A stretch of DNA of 55,830 bases from an uncultured Bacteroides sp. Lineage in GTDB: Bacteria; Bacteroidota; Bacteroidia; Bacteroidales; Bacteroidaceae. This document shows, one piece after another, positions 1-8,157 of this stretch. The DNA lies in the NCBI GenBank assembly GCA_958477465.1, contig CAUEFX010000022.1, positions 1 to 55,830 of the forward strand, read 5' to 3'. The notes beneath the pieces are model-generated. The model had not been told where the DNA came from, did not search any database, and was given only the letters and a program-made list of their open reading frames with translations. The first letter of the stretch is position 1, and the number at the start of each line of letters is the position of its first letter. A program made the translations under genes and the position numbers.

Positions 1-77
1 ATAAATAAGCAAGAATATAAACATACAAAGTAAATATTATAATGCGTCAGCCCTGGCGGATACGGACGTTTTTGTCG

Positions 78-165
78 TTTCACAATTATGAGACGAGCGT
101 CTCATGGCTGTGAGGCGATCGTCTCTCAATTGTGAAGAGAGCGTCTCACTATTGGGAGACGTCCG
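78..165. repeat. Array 1: four 22-bp degenerate repeats
   Basis: Four consecutive 22-bp units start at 78, 100, 122 and 144. Each carries a TCA-N4-TGA-like dyad (for example TCAATTGTGA), and the unit junctions form GAGACGAGCGTCTC-like dyads, so two palindromic centres alternate about 11 bp apart. The array lies 20 bp past the stop of the zinc-type ABC ATPase gene and has no coding potential. Function unknown; it matches three other arrays in this window in pitch but not in sequence. Confidence 0.8.
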
Positions 166-185
166 AAATTCTTATAGGTTTTCTC

Positions 186-935
186 TTACTGATGAGGGTG
201 ATGCTCTCCCAGTACGCGGTGCGGCAGTGTGCCGTGCCCCAATAATTCGATGGGGCAGTTGAAGTTGCGTTCCAGCCACTCTGTCGTGACTTCCGTGTCC
301 GGGTGGTAATCCAGTGTCTCGTTGACACAGGCGATGGATTTGACCTGTTGCAGTACCGTGCCGATGTCGTGGCTCACAAGGATGATGGCACATTCCTTGT
401 TTATCTCTGCCAAAAGCTCGTACAGGCGGGCTTCGAAACGTTTGTCTATGTAAGTGCTCGGCTCGTCGAGGATAACGACCGACGGGTCGCTGACGATGGC
501 GCGTCCCAATAGGGCGCGTTGCAGCTGCCCGCCGCTGAGTTGACCGATAGCCCGGCTTTCCAACCCTTCCAGTCCCATGCGGGCGATGGTCGAACGGACC
601 TTCTCGCGCTGTTCGTTTGTGAATCTGCCGATAAGCGTTTTTTTAGAGCTGAGCCCCGACAGTATGACCTCCTCGACGGAAATAGGGAATTTCCGGTCGA
701 TCGTGCTGTATTGCGGAAGATACCCCATGGTCGAGATGTGGTATGTAATCTTTCCGGCTGTCGGTTTCAATAATCCCAAGATACATTTGATGAGCGTTGT
801 CTTTCCTCCTCCGTTGGGGCCGATAATGCCTAAGAAGTCATTCTCGTAGACGGTGAGGTCGACATCATGCAACACGGTACGCCCGTCGTATCCGGCGGAG
901 AGCCCGCGAATCTCTATGATCGGTTGTGTCGTCAT
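186..935 (-). CDS. znuC: Zinc/manganese-type ABC transporter ATP-binding protein
   Basis: Cytoplasmic ATPase of a cluster-9 metal ABC importer; ATP hydrolysis powers uptake of zinc or manganese. Over 249 residues I see Walker A GPNGGGKTT (39-47), a Q-loop Gln near 75, the signature LSGGQ (133-137), Walker B VVILDE (153-158) and the switch His of ILVSHD (189). Its ATG overlaps the stop of the preceding binding-protein gene by four bases, so the two are translationally coupled. No permease gene follows before the window edge; only a 22-bp repeat array does. The partner permease may lie beyond position 1 or elsewhere. ZnuC is assigned by family resemblance; the metal itself cannot be read from the sequence. 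Confidence 0.88.
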   Translation of the reverse strand: MTTQPIIEIRGLSAGYDGRTVLHDVDLTVYENDFLGIIGPNGGGKTTLIKCILGLLKPTAGKITYHISTMGYLPQYSTIDRKFPISVEEVILSGLSSKKTLIGRFTNEQREKVRSTIARMGLEGLESRAIGQLSGGQLQRALLGRAIVSDPSVVILDEPSTYIDKRFEARLYELLAEINKECAIILVSHDIGTVLQQVKSIACVNETLDYHPDTEVTTEWLERNFNCPIELLGHGTLPHRVLGEHHPHQ

Positions 936-1831
936 GGCTTTACCGGTTGTTTATCGTTGTTGGCCAATGCCCGGGCAACTGCCAGCATCTCTGCTTCCCA
1001 GTCGTAGCTGAGAGGGTTGATGGGGACAATCTTGGTCCGGGTCTCTTTCGCTATGATTTCCGCATTGCGGCGGTCAAACTCGGGTTGGACGAAAATGACC
1101 CGTACGTCAGACCGGCGGCAGACATCCACCAGCTCTTTCAGATGAGCGGGGGAGGGCTCTTTTCCACCCTCTTCGATACTGATCTGCTGCAGTCTGTAAT
1201 CGCGGGCGAAATAGGAGAGGGCCGGATGGTAAATCATGAATGTCCGGGCGGTACCGGGGGTACTCAGGATATTCCGGATAATGCTGTCTGTCTGTATGAT
1301 ACGCTGGCTCAGACTGTCGTACCGGGCCAGATAATACGCTTCGTTCTCTTTGTCCAACTGGCAGAGCGCCTTGTAAGTATTGCGTGCAATGATGAGGGCG
1401 TTGTCGGTCGAATTCCAGATATGCGGTTCTACGCCTCCGGCATGGCGGTGGTCTCCGTGATCCTCTTCTTCCTCAAAGATGAGGTCTATGTCTTTGGAGG
1501 TATCGAATACCTGGATGTGAGGGGTATTGTCTGTAAGACGGTCCATCCAGACCTGTTCGAAGCCGATGTATCCGATGCGGAAATAAGCCTTGCTGTCTCC
1601 GAGCGAAACAAGCTGTTGGGGCGTCGGGTCGTAAGTCTCCGGGCTGCTGCCTTTGGGTACGATACTGACGACATCGAACTTGTCTCCGGCAATGGCTTCG
1701 GTGAAGTAGCGTTGCGGTTCGATGGTGACGGCAATGACCGGCTTTTCGTTGTCTTGGCTTGACTTGCCTGCCTTGCACGATGCCAGGCATACGGTTACCG
1801 TTATCAGAAAAAGGGCAAAGATAGGTCTCAT
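932..1831 (-). CDS. znuA: Zinc-type ABC transporter substrate-binding lipoprotein
   Basis: Cluster-9 (ZnuA-like) metal-binding protein, 299 aa, that captures the ion outside the inner membrane and hands it to the permease. I use the ATG at 1831 because it opens a lipoprotein signal peptide with lipobox LASC (Cys19); the longer in-frame extension runs back through mnmD and lacks a signal. An acidic/His-rich loop (EEEEDHGDHRH) precedes VEPHIWNS, which holds a usual ligand His; further candidate ligands are in MIYHPALSYF and VQPEFD. Oddity: the first family His motif (PHxYEP-like) reads PETYDPTP here, with Glu where His is usual. It starts 17 bp after mnmD and overlaps the ATPase gene. Confidence 0.87.
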   Translation of the reverse strand: MRPIFALFLITVTVCLASCKAGKSSQDNEKPVIAVTIEPQRYFTEAIAGDKFDVVSIVPKGSSPETYDPTPQQLVSLGDSKAYFRIGYIGFEQVWMDRLTDNTPHIQVFDTSKDIDLIFEEEEDHGDHRHAGGVEPHIWNSTDNALIIARNTYKALCQLDKENEAYYLARYDSLSQRIIQTDSIIRNILSTPGTARTFMIYHPALSYFARDYRLQQISIEEGGKEPSPAHLKELVDVCRRSDVRVIFVQPEFDRRNAEIIAKETRTKIVPINPLSYDWEAEMLAVARALANNDKQPVKP

Positions 1832-1848
1832 ATAGTATTGTTTCTTTG

Positions 1849-2586
1849 TTAGATAGTTGTATTTTCTTCCGGCAGACATCCTTTCCGGGCTCTCAGTATT
1901 TCCCGCTTCCCTCCCGGAGGACCGGGGAGGCGTTCGACGGTAAAGCCTGCGGCCTGCAGCATACGGCGTACTACCCCCTTTGCGCAATAAGTAGTCAGTA
2001 TGCCTTTCGGATTCATTGTAACATATAACCGGTCGAATAGTTCTTGCGACCACATTTCCGGTTGCTTCTCGGGTGCAAAAGCGTCGAAATAGACAACGTC
2101 CCAGTGCATCTCTGCATCGGTAATCCGGTCTTTGTCAGGTGCTCCCGCATCCCCGGCAGGCCGGCTGCCGTGCGGGCACATGAATACATCGTTTACATCC
2201 GCTTGCACTTTTCTTAACGTAAAGTGGGGTGTTATTATTGCATCCTCTTCCCAGGGAATCGTATGCAGTGTTTTGAACAACGGGTTGTTGCTATATCCCA
2301 ACGCCTCCACGGTATCCCAGGGAAGCGGGTATAGTTCGATGCCGGTGTAGTGTACTTTCCGGTGGGATTTTTCTGCTGCTTCGAGGGTAAGCAGGGCATT
2401 GAATCCCGTCCCGAAACCTATTTCGAGGATGTGCGGCTCTGCGGCTTCGGATGCATCCAGTCCCATCCCGATGAAGATATGCTGGGATTCGGTCCGGGCG
2501 CCTTTCACGGAATGATAATGCTCGTTCAGCTCCGGAACGAAAAGCGTGGCGCTGCCGTCGGCGGTCAGTTCAATGATCCGTTTCAT
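1849..2586 (-). CDS. mnmD: tRNA (mnm5s2U34) methyltransferase domain protein, MnmD/MnmC2-like
   Basis: SAM-dependent methyltransferase of the Methyltransf_30 (MnmC C-terminal) family, which methylates the 5-aminomethyl group of wobble uridine 34 in tRNA. The SAM-binding motif ILEIGFGTGFNALLT lies near residue 55 and the family motif YFDAFAPEKQPEMW near residue 165. At 245 aa it is the stand-alone form without the FAD oxidase domain of bifunctional MnmC. The start at 2586 (MKRIIELTADG) overlaps the yqaA stop by four bases; a longer in-frame ORF reads through yqaA in another frame and is not credible. mnmG, which acts earlier in the same modification, lies about 21 kb away in this window. Confidence 0.85.
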   Translation of the reverse strand: MKRIIELTADGSATLFVPELNEHYHSVKGARTESQHIFIGMGLDASEAAEPHILEIGFGTGFNALLTLEAAEKSHRKVHYTGIELYPLPWDTVEALGYSNNPLFKTLHTIPWEEDAIITPHFTLRKVQADVNDVFMCPHGSRPAGDAGAPDKDRITDAEMHWDVVYFDAFAPEKQPEMWSQELFDRLYVTMNPKGILTTYCAKGVVRRMLQAAGFTVERLPGPPGGKREILRARKGCLPEENTTI

Positions 2587-3053
2587 ACCATCAGGTCGAT
2601 CAGCCCCCTCGCTGCAAGGATTACTAATATATACCGCAACATCTTTCCGGCGAGCATAGAGATGGAAACCACCCAGATATTGCTCCGCAAAAATCCCAAT
2701 GCGACGGCTATCACGCTCCCTATGACGGGAAGGAAGGCGAAGAAAGCCATGAAACCGCTCCGGCCGTTGAGGTAGGCTTGCATGCGCTCTACCTTTTCCC
2801 GTTTCATGTGGAAGTATTTTTCGAGCCAGTCCATACGCCCCATACGCCCCATTGCATAGCAGGTCAGGCTGCCTAAAAGGTTGCCTGCCGAAGCAGACAG
2901 CAGGCAGATGACAGGATTCAGGCCCGTACTGGGAAGAACCAATGCCGCCAGCACCGCTTCCGAGCTGAAAGGAACGACGCTCCCTGCCAGTACCGCAGAG
3001 AGAAACATCCCTAAGTAGCCCCATTCGATAAGAAAATTTATAAAAGCGTCCAT
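2583..3053 (-). CDS. YqaA/DedA-like small membrane protein
   Basis: Inner-membrane protein of the VTT/SNARE-associated (DedA, YqaA branch) superfamily, 156 aa. It shows the expected order: an N-terminal hydrophobic segment, a re-entrant-like stretch PFSSEAVLAAL, the conserved small-residue segment ASAGNLLGSLTCY, a charged cytoplasmic loop (about 75-95) and C-terminal segments with GSVIAVALGFLR. Family members are linked to lipid or small-solute transport; the specific substrate is unknown. It overlaps the upstream membrane-protein gene by 16 bases and mnmD by four, so it sits inside a tightly packed operon. Confidence 0.75.
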   Translation of the reverse strand: MDAFINFLIEWGYLGMFLSAVLAGSVVPFSSEAVLAALVLPSTGLNPVICLLSASAGNLLGSLTCYAMGRMGRMDWLEKYFHMKREKVERMQAYLNGRSGFMAFFAFLPVIGSVIAVALGFLRSNIWVVSISMLAGKMLRYILVILAARGLIDLMV

Positions 3054-4042
3054 ACGTTAAAGCAGAATAAGAGGATGAATCCGGTCATGGTACCGATAAA
3101 GAACAGATTGGAGACTTTGCTGTCAGTTAAAACAAACAGATGCCCCACAAGGATGCTGATGCCCACCAGAAGCAGGGACAGGAAGTCCGTGCAATGGGTG
3201 GGTTGCAGGAGAATGAACAGGAATATGCAGAAGTTTATGAAAATCAGGAAGTGCAGAAAAGAACGGGTGCGTATCTTGTCCTCAAACCCGCTGACAATGC
3301 AATGCGCCGAGCTGACAATGAACAGGATGAACAGATAGCCGAGCGTAACGAGTTCCCACGGTTGAAGGTCTTTGCCGGGATTCGGCAACCGGAAATGAGC
3401 CAGCTCGATGAATGGCTGGTAGAACAGTTCCATTTGCTCGTGGAAGAACGCATGGCCGAACAGAAACCAATAGGGCACACACAACCCGAGCAATGCTCCG
3501 CAAAAACTGCGGGTGGTGAGCGATTGGAAGTAATAAGCTCCTATCAGCCAGAGGGGAATAAAATATAACAGTTGCGGAAACAGCAGGCTACCCGCTCCGA
3601 TGAAGACAAAGGAATGGAATATATAGCCCACCGGACGGGGGTGCTGATAGCTTTTGAATAAGAAAAACAGAGAGATAAGGAAGGCTACGGCGGCTATATC
3701 TCCTGCATACAACAAGTGCATGCCCGGACAGACGGCTACCAGCAGGAAGTAGATGGAAGTCTGTACCGAAGCCCGCATGCGGATAATGGCGAATGTGTTG
3801 TTGAGCTCGATCAGAAGATAGCCGATGACGGCGTATAGCATAAAGCTGATGATTCTGTCGGCCCAGGCAGGAAGGTAAAGGGCACAGACGGACTGCCACA
3901 ATGCGTATCCGGTCTCTTTTTCCGTACCCATTGCAGGCAGCAGGATGGAAGTTCCTATCCAGCAGGCTGTGCAGATGAGGATAACGGCGGGCAGCGTGAA
4001 TCTGCCAGCCGTTATCCGGCCTTGTAGTCTTCTGTTTCTCAT
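3038..4042 (-). CDS. Polytopic membrane protein of unknown function
   Basis: I do not recognise a named function. The 334-residue product begins with a basic stretch (MRNRRLQGR) and then has about nine or ten hydrophobic helices spread along its length, with few soluble loops; a His- and aromatic-rich loop (GHAFFHEQMELFYQPF) lies near residue 200. Its ATG shares one base with the purD stop codon and its end overlaps yqaA by 16 bases, so it is cotranscribed with both. The position between purD and yqaA suggests a housekeeping membrane role, but that is inference only. Confidence 0.7.
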   Translation of the reverse strand: MRNRRLQGRITAGRFTLPAVILICTACWIGTSILLPAMGTEKETGYALWQSVCALYLPAWADRIISFMLYAVIGYLLIELNNTFAIIRMRASVQTSIYFLLVAVCPGMHLLYAGDIAAVAFLISLFFLFKSYQHPRPVGYIFHSFVFIGAGSLLFPQLLYFIPLWLIGAYYFQSLTTRSFCGALLGLCVPYWFLFGHAFFHEQMELFYQPFIELAHFRLPNPGKDLQPWELVTLGYLFILFIVSSAHCIVSGFEDKIRTRSFLHFLIFINFCIFLFILLQPTHCTDFLSLLLVGISILVGHLFVLTDSKVSNLFFIGTMTGFILLFCFNVWTLL

Positions 4043-5316
4043 TATAAGTCGAATCCGATATCGTGACGGAGGTTTTTCTTTTCAAATTGTATCATTTCGG
4101 CAACCTGATAGCTCTTGGCGAGCGCCTCTTCTTTGGAGTCTCCATACGAACTGATGGCTATGACACGCCCTCCGTTGGTGACAACCTGCCCCTCTTTCAG
4201 GGCCGTACCGGCATGAAAGAGAATGCTTTCCGTCTCCTTGGCCTGTTCGATGCCGCTGATGGAAAATCCTTTCTGGTAGGCTTCCGGATACCCGCCGCTG
4301 ACCAGCATGACACAGGCTGCCGTGCGGGGATCGATCTCAAGCGTTTTGGTATCCAGGTTTTTCTCTGCCACTCCTTCGAAGAGCTCTACGAGATCGCTCT
4401 TGATACGGAGCATCACGCTCTCTGTTTCCGGGTCTCCCATGCGGACGTTGTATTCAATCACCATCGGTTCTCCTTTCACGTTGATCAGTCCCAGGAAGAT
4501 GAAACCTTTGTAGAGGATGCCCTCTGCCTTCAGGCCGTCGACGGTAGGTTCGATGATGCGTGTGCGGACTTTCTCCATGAACTCTTCATCGGCAAAGGGA
4601 ACCGGAGTGACACTGCCCATGCCTCCCGTGTTGAGGCCTTTGTCGCCCTCACCGATACGTTTGTAGTCTTTGGCTACGGGGAGCACCTTGTAATGCTCGC
4701 TGTCCGTCAATACGAACACGCTGCACTCGATACCGCTGAGGAACTCCTCGATAACCACGGTTGCCGAGGCGTTTCCGAACATGCCGTCAAGCATCTCTTT
4801 CAGCTCCTTTTTGGCTTCGTCCAGCGTGGGGAGTATCAATACCCCTTTTCCGGCACAGAGTCCGTCGGCCTTCAATACATAGGGTGCTTCCAGGCTTTCC
4901 AGAAAAGCAAATCCTTCTTCCAGCGTATCGGCTGTGATGCTCTTGTAGCGTGCGGTAGGGATGTGATGGCGTTGCATGAACTCCTTGGCAAACTCCTTGC
5001 TGCCTTCCAGACGGGCGCCTTCGGCCGTAGGGCCGATGATGGCGATGTGCTTTGTCTCGGGACTGTTTTGGAAATAGTCGTAAATGCCTTTTACCAACGG
5101 GTCTTCGGGGCCGACTACAACCATGTCGATTTTCTCCTTTAGCGCAAATGCTTTCAGGGCATCGAAATCTGTCGCTTTGATGTTTACGTTCTCGCCTGCC
5201 GAAGAGGTTCCGGCATTACCGGGAGCGATGAATAACTTTTCCACTTTGGGGCTTTGGGCTATTTTCCATGCTAAGGCATGTTCACGGCCGCCCGAACCTA
5301 AGAGTAACAGTTTCAT
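4042..5316 (-). CDS. purD: Phosphoribosylamine-glycine ligase
   Basis: Second enzyme of de novo purine synthesis: joins glycine to 5-phosphoribosylamine using ATP, giving GAR. The 424 residues are full length, starting MKLLLLGSGGREHALAW (Rossmann-like N domain), followed by the ATP-grasp domain with YVLKADGLCAGKGVL near 140, LNTGGMGSVTPVPF near 230 and EYNVRMGDPETE near 290, then the small C-terminal domain. It heads the tight run purD-membrane protein-yqaA-mnmD-znuA-znuC. No clear TAnnTTTG box precedes it; a 16-bp palindrome lies about 50 bp upstream. Confidence 0.96.
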   Translation of the reverse strand: MKLLLLGSGGREHALAWKIAQSPKVEKLFIAPGNAGTSSAGENVNIKATDFDALKAFALKEKIDMVVVGPEDPLVKGIYDYFQNSPETKHIAIIGPTAEGARLEGSKEFAKEFMQRHHIPTARYKSITADTLEEGFAFLESLEAPYVLKADGLCAGKGVLILPTLDEAKKELKEMLDGMFGNASATVVIEEFLSGIECSVFVLTDSEHYKVLPVAKDYKRIGEGDKGLNTGGMGSVTPVPFADEEFMEKVRTRIIEPTVDGLKAEGILYKGFIFLGLINVKGEPMVIEYNVRMGDPETESVMLRIKSDLVELFEGVAEKNLDTKTLEIDPRTAACVMLVSGGYPEAYQKGFSISGIEQAKETESILFHAGTALKEGQVVTNGGRVIAISSYGDSKEEALAKSYQVAEMIQFEKKNLRHDIGFDL

Positions 5317-5362
5317 TTGGATGATTGGGTTTATATGCCGATATACCGATAGCCGATGTGTG

Positions 5363-5378
5363 TATCCGGTACCGGATA
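5363..5378. repeat. Perfect 16-bp palindrome TATCCGGTACCGGATA
   Basis: Uninterrupted dyad in the 123-bp gap between the dpp4 stop and the purD start, preceded by phased words GCCGATA-TACCGATA-GCCGATG. It could be an operator for purD or a hairpin at the end of the dpp4 transcript, though no T-run follows on the minus strand. Confidence 0.6.
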
Positions 5379-5439
5379 TGCGGCGCTTGTTCTTATTCTG
5401 GTTTATTTATCACATCTATTCTTTAAAACAGGCACTTAC

Positions 5440-7584
5440 CTACAGGTTATCTTCAAAATAGCGGGTTATCTTCTCGTGCAGATGTACGCGGTCGCGTCCC
5501 ATTACATTGTGTTTATGTCCCGGGTAAATGAAGAGATCCGGATAAGTACGGGCGTCTATACAGGCTTTCATGAACGAAAGTGTGTGCTGGGGAACGCAGG
5601 TGTCATCGTGGTCGTCATGGATGATGAGCAGATGCCCTTTCAGGTTGCCCGCCAGATTTTTCAGATTACACTGTTCGTACCCTTCGGGGTTGCTTTGGGG
5701 CGTATCCATGTACCGTTCTCCGTACATTACTTCATAGTATCCCCAGTCGATGACAGGGCCGCCGGCTACACCGACCTTGAAGATCTCCGGATAGCGAAGC
5801 AGCAGGGCAGTGGTCATGTGTCCGCCGAAGCTCCATCCATGCACGCCGATCCGGTCCTTGTCTACATAAGGCAGGCTCTGCAGGAATTCGGCGCCTTTCA
5901 CCTGGTCTTTCCCTTCTTCGATACCCAAATGGCGGAAAGTGACATTCTCAAATTCCAGTCCGCGGTTGGAGCTGCCGCGGTTGTCCAGGCTGAACATGAC
6001 GTATCCTTTGTTGGCCATGTAGATGTCCCATCCGCGGGCGCCGTTTTGCCAGCCTTCTGTGACCATCTGGGCATGAGGGCCTCCGTAGACATAAACAATG
6101 GCGGGGTATTTCTTGTTCGGATCCATATCGGCGGGTTTGATGAGGCGGTAATACAGGTCGGTTACACCGTCCGCGGCCTTGATCGTGCCGGTCTCGATAA
6201 CCGGCATTTTGCAGCCCTCGAACGGATTGGCTGCCGTGAGCAGGTTGATGCTTTTGCCCGTTTGCGTATCGATGATGTCGATTTTTCGGGGAATGGCCGG
6301 TGTGGAGTAACTGTCTATTACATAACGGCCTGATTGGCTGGCAGTAGCATTGTGCACTCCCGGGGCATCCGTGTGTCTGCTGAAAGGCTGGCTGCATTTC
6401 CCGGTTTTTACGTTTACGGAGAAGTTATCCCGTCGGGTGTCGGCGTTGGCGCTGAAAAGGATTTCTTTCTTCTTTTCGTTGAAGCCGAGGATGTCATTGA
6501 CCGGACACCGGCCTTCTGTCAGTTGTCTGATCAGCTTGCCGGTGATGTCATACAGGTATAGATGATTGAAACCGTCGCGCTGGCTCTGGTAGATAAACTT
6601 CGTAGAATCCCAAGGCAGAAAGACGATGGGGTGCTGAGGCTCTACGTATTTGGGATGTGTCTCTTCGAGAAGAGTAGCGGCGAGCTCTCCGGTTTCTGCA
6701 TCGTACCGGCACAATTGGGCATGGTTCTGATCACGGTTCAACTCGATCAGGTAGAGGCTTTTCCCGTCCGGTGTCCAACTGATATTGGTAAAGTAACGGT
6801 CGGTCGGGTCTCCGGTCTTCAGATAGTATGTCTTGCCGGTGGCAGGATTGTAGATGCCTATCGTGACCTGGTGGCTGGTCATTCCCGCCATTGGGTAACG
6901 GACGTTGTTTACTTCTCCTATGCGGGCGGTTATGTCTACCAGCGGGTACTGAGTCACCATGTTTTCGTCCATGCGGTAGAATGCCAGCAGGTCGCCCTTC
7001 GGGCTCCAGAACGTGCCTTTGTAGATGCCGAATTCGTTCCGGTGCACGGATTGACCGCAGACAATGCCTTCGGGCTCGTCGGTGACGGCGGTATCGTTTA
7101 CGTACAGGTTGTTCCCGACTGTATAGGCCACGTTTCCGGTGGCGTTGCAATAATCCTGATTGGAAGCGCCATCAGCCCATGCAACCGTAGAGACGATCCG
7201 GTTGTTCTTGAAGTCGTAAACGACATATTTGCCGGGCAGTTCGATCAGCATCTCCTCTTTATCCGCCCAGGGGAAACTTGTGGAGTAGAAATGCGACAGT
7301 TTGCCTGCCTGTGCCTCTTTCAGTACTTTGTTTACCGTTTCCCGTATGGCGATGACCTTCTCTTTCCCTGTCCGGGGATTGATAACGGACAGCGTGTCTA
7401 TACCGGGTTTGATACATTCGTCCCCCCACCATTGCAGACCGTAAAGATTCTCGGCATAACGGTAGGTTTCGCCACCGGGGATCAGATCTTCCAGTGTCGG
7501 TGTTTTTAATTCCTGCGACATGATATTTGTGATAAATAGGCTATAAATCAGTCCTATCAGTAGAAACCCTTTTTTATTCATCAT
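5440..7584 (-). CDS. Secreted dipeptidyl peptidase IV, S9B family
   Basis: Serine peptidase that removes X-Pro/X-Ala dipeptides from peptide N-termini, expected in the periplasm. The start at 7584 (MMNKKGFLLIGLIYSLFI) gives a signal peptide and lies four bases past the ORF6N stop; the in-frame extension upstream is not needed. The first ~450 residues look like the eight-bladed propeller (repeated WSPKGD, WTPDGK-like blades). The catalytic domain follows, with nucleophile GWSFGG, acid in IHDDHDDTCVP and His in GHKHNV near the C-terminus. The 714-residue length fits the bacterial DPP4 family. Possibly read from the ORF6N/rlmL-like transcript. Confidence 0.92.
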   Translation of the reverse strand: MMNKKGFLLIGLIYSLFITNIMSQELKTPTLEDLIPGGETYRYAENLYGLQWWGDECIKPGIDTLSVINPRTGKEKVIAIRETVNKVLKEAQAGKLSHFYSTSFPWADKEEMLIELPGKYVVYDFKNNRIVSTVAWADGASNQDYCNATGNVAYTVGNNLYVNDTAVTDEPEGIVCGQSVHRNEFGIYKGTFWSPKGDLLAFYRMDENMVTQYPLVDITARIGEVNNVRYPMAGMTSHQVTIGIYNPATGKTYYLKTGDPTDRYFTNISWTPDGKSLYLIELNRDQNHAQLCRYDAETGELAATLLEETHPKYVEPQHPIVFLPWDSTKFIYQSQRDGFNHLYLYDITGKLIRQLTEGRCPVNDILGFNEKKKEILFSANADTRRDNFSVNVKTGKCSQPFSRHTDAPGVHNATASQSGRYVIDSYSTPAIPRKIDIIDTQTGKSINLLTAANPFEGCKMPVIETGTIKAADGVTDLYYRLIKPADMDPNKKYPAIVYVYGGPHAQMVTEGWQNGARGWDIYMANKGYVMFSLDNRGSSNRGLEFENVTFRHLGIEEGKDQVKGAEFLQSLPYVDKDRIGVHGWSFGGHMTTALLLRYPEIFKVGVAGGPVIDWGYYEVMYGERYMDTPQSNPEGYEQCNLKNLAGNLKGHLLIIHDDHDDTCVPQHTLSFMKACIDARTYPDLFIYPGHKHNVMGRDRVHLHEKITRYFEDNL

Positions 7585-7588
7585 TTTC

Positions 7589-8155
7589 TTATTTATCCTC
7601 TTGGTTCTTGAATCCTTGTATCCTGACTCTGTCCAAAGGAGCCGTTTTAGATTGGATGATGGCGCTGACTTTGGCAAAGGCAGTGAACAGTTCTTCGAAC
7701 TGTGTCTCGTAGCTTTCCCGATCGGAGGATATATCTTCTTCGAGATATTCCACCCGTTTTCTTAATTCGTCCAGTTCTTGCTTGGGGATGTTGGAAAGCA
7801 AATATTGGCGCATGCGGACAAAGGCACGCATAATGTTTATGTTGACTTCTATAGCTTGCGGGCTTCTAAGAATTCCTGACAACATGGCAACTCCTTGTTC
7901 CGTAAATGCAAAGGAAGGAACTGAACTGTGTTTAAGGAAATCAGGTAACCGGTCGCAATTTGCGACCAGTTCCGACCATTCTTTTTTAGAAAGTTCGAAC
8001 ATAAAATCAGAAGGAAAGCGCTCGCTGTTACGGCGAACTTGTTCTTTGAGGCGTTTGGTCTCTACACCATACATCTCTGCCAAATCAAAGTCCAGCATTA
8101 CTTTCTGTCCCCTGATTTCATGGATTTTATTCTCTATGATAGTTAATTCATCCAT
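7589..8155 (-). CDS. ORF6N domain DNA-binding protein
   Basis: Small protein with an N-terminal ORF6N domain (about residues 5-95: LDFDLAEMYGVETKRLKEQVRRN...RFP.DFMF...FAFTEQGVAMLSGIL). This KilA-N-related DNA-binding module is best known from phages and mobile elements. The C-terminal ~80 residues (ELRKRVEYLEEDISSDRESYE) look like a coiled coil, so it probably dimerises. It is packed two bases after the rRNA methyltransferase gene and four bases before dpp4, so it is translated from a chromosomal operon rather than a prophage. Target and effect are unknown. Confidence 0.85.
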   Translation of the reverse strand: MDELTIIENKIHEIRGQKVMLDFDLAEMYGVETKRLKEQVRRNSERFPSDFMFELSKKEWSELVANCDRLPDFLKHSSVPSFAFTEQGVAMLSGILRSPQAIEVNINIMRAFVRMRQYLLSNIPKQELDELRKRVEYLEEDISSDRESYETQFEELFTAFAKVSAIIQSKTAPLDRVRIQGFKNQEDK

Positions 8156-8157
8156 GC

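Noticed and set aside
78..165. CRISPR array
   Set aside because: There are no spacers: units are contiguous, degenerate and palindromic, and no cas genes are present. The same holds for the other 22-bp arrays.
926..1762. 278-codon plus-strand open frame opposite the zinc-binding protein gene
   Set aside because: Antisense shadow of a well-supported gene; no family resemblance and no promoter or ribosome site.
1849..3024. 391-residue reading of mnmD extended upstream through yqaA
   Set aside because: The extra N-terminus is an out-of-frame translation of yqaA; ATG 2586 gives a normal-length MnmD with a four-base overlap.
3140..3568. 142-codon plus-strand frame opposite the membrane-protein gene
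   Set aside because: Highly charged, low-complexity antisense reading of a membrane-protein gene; a shadow.
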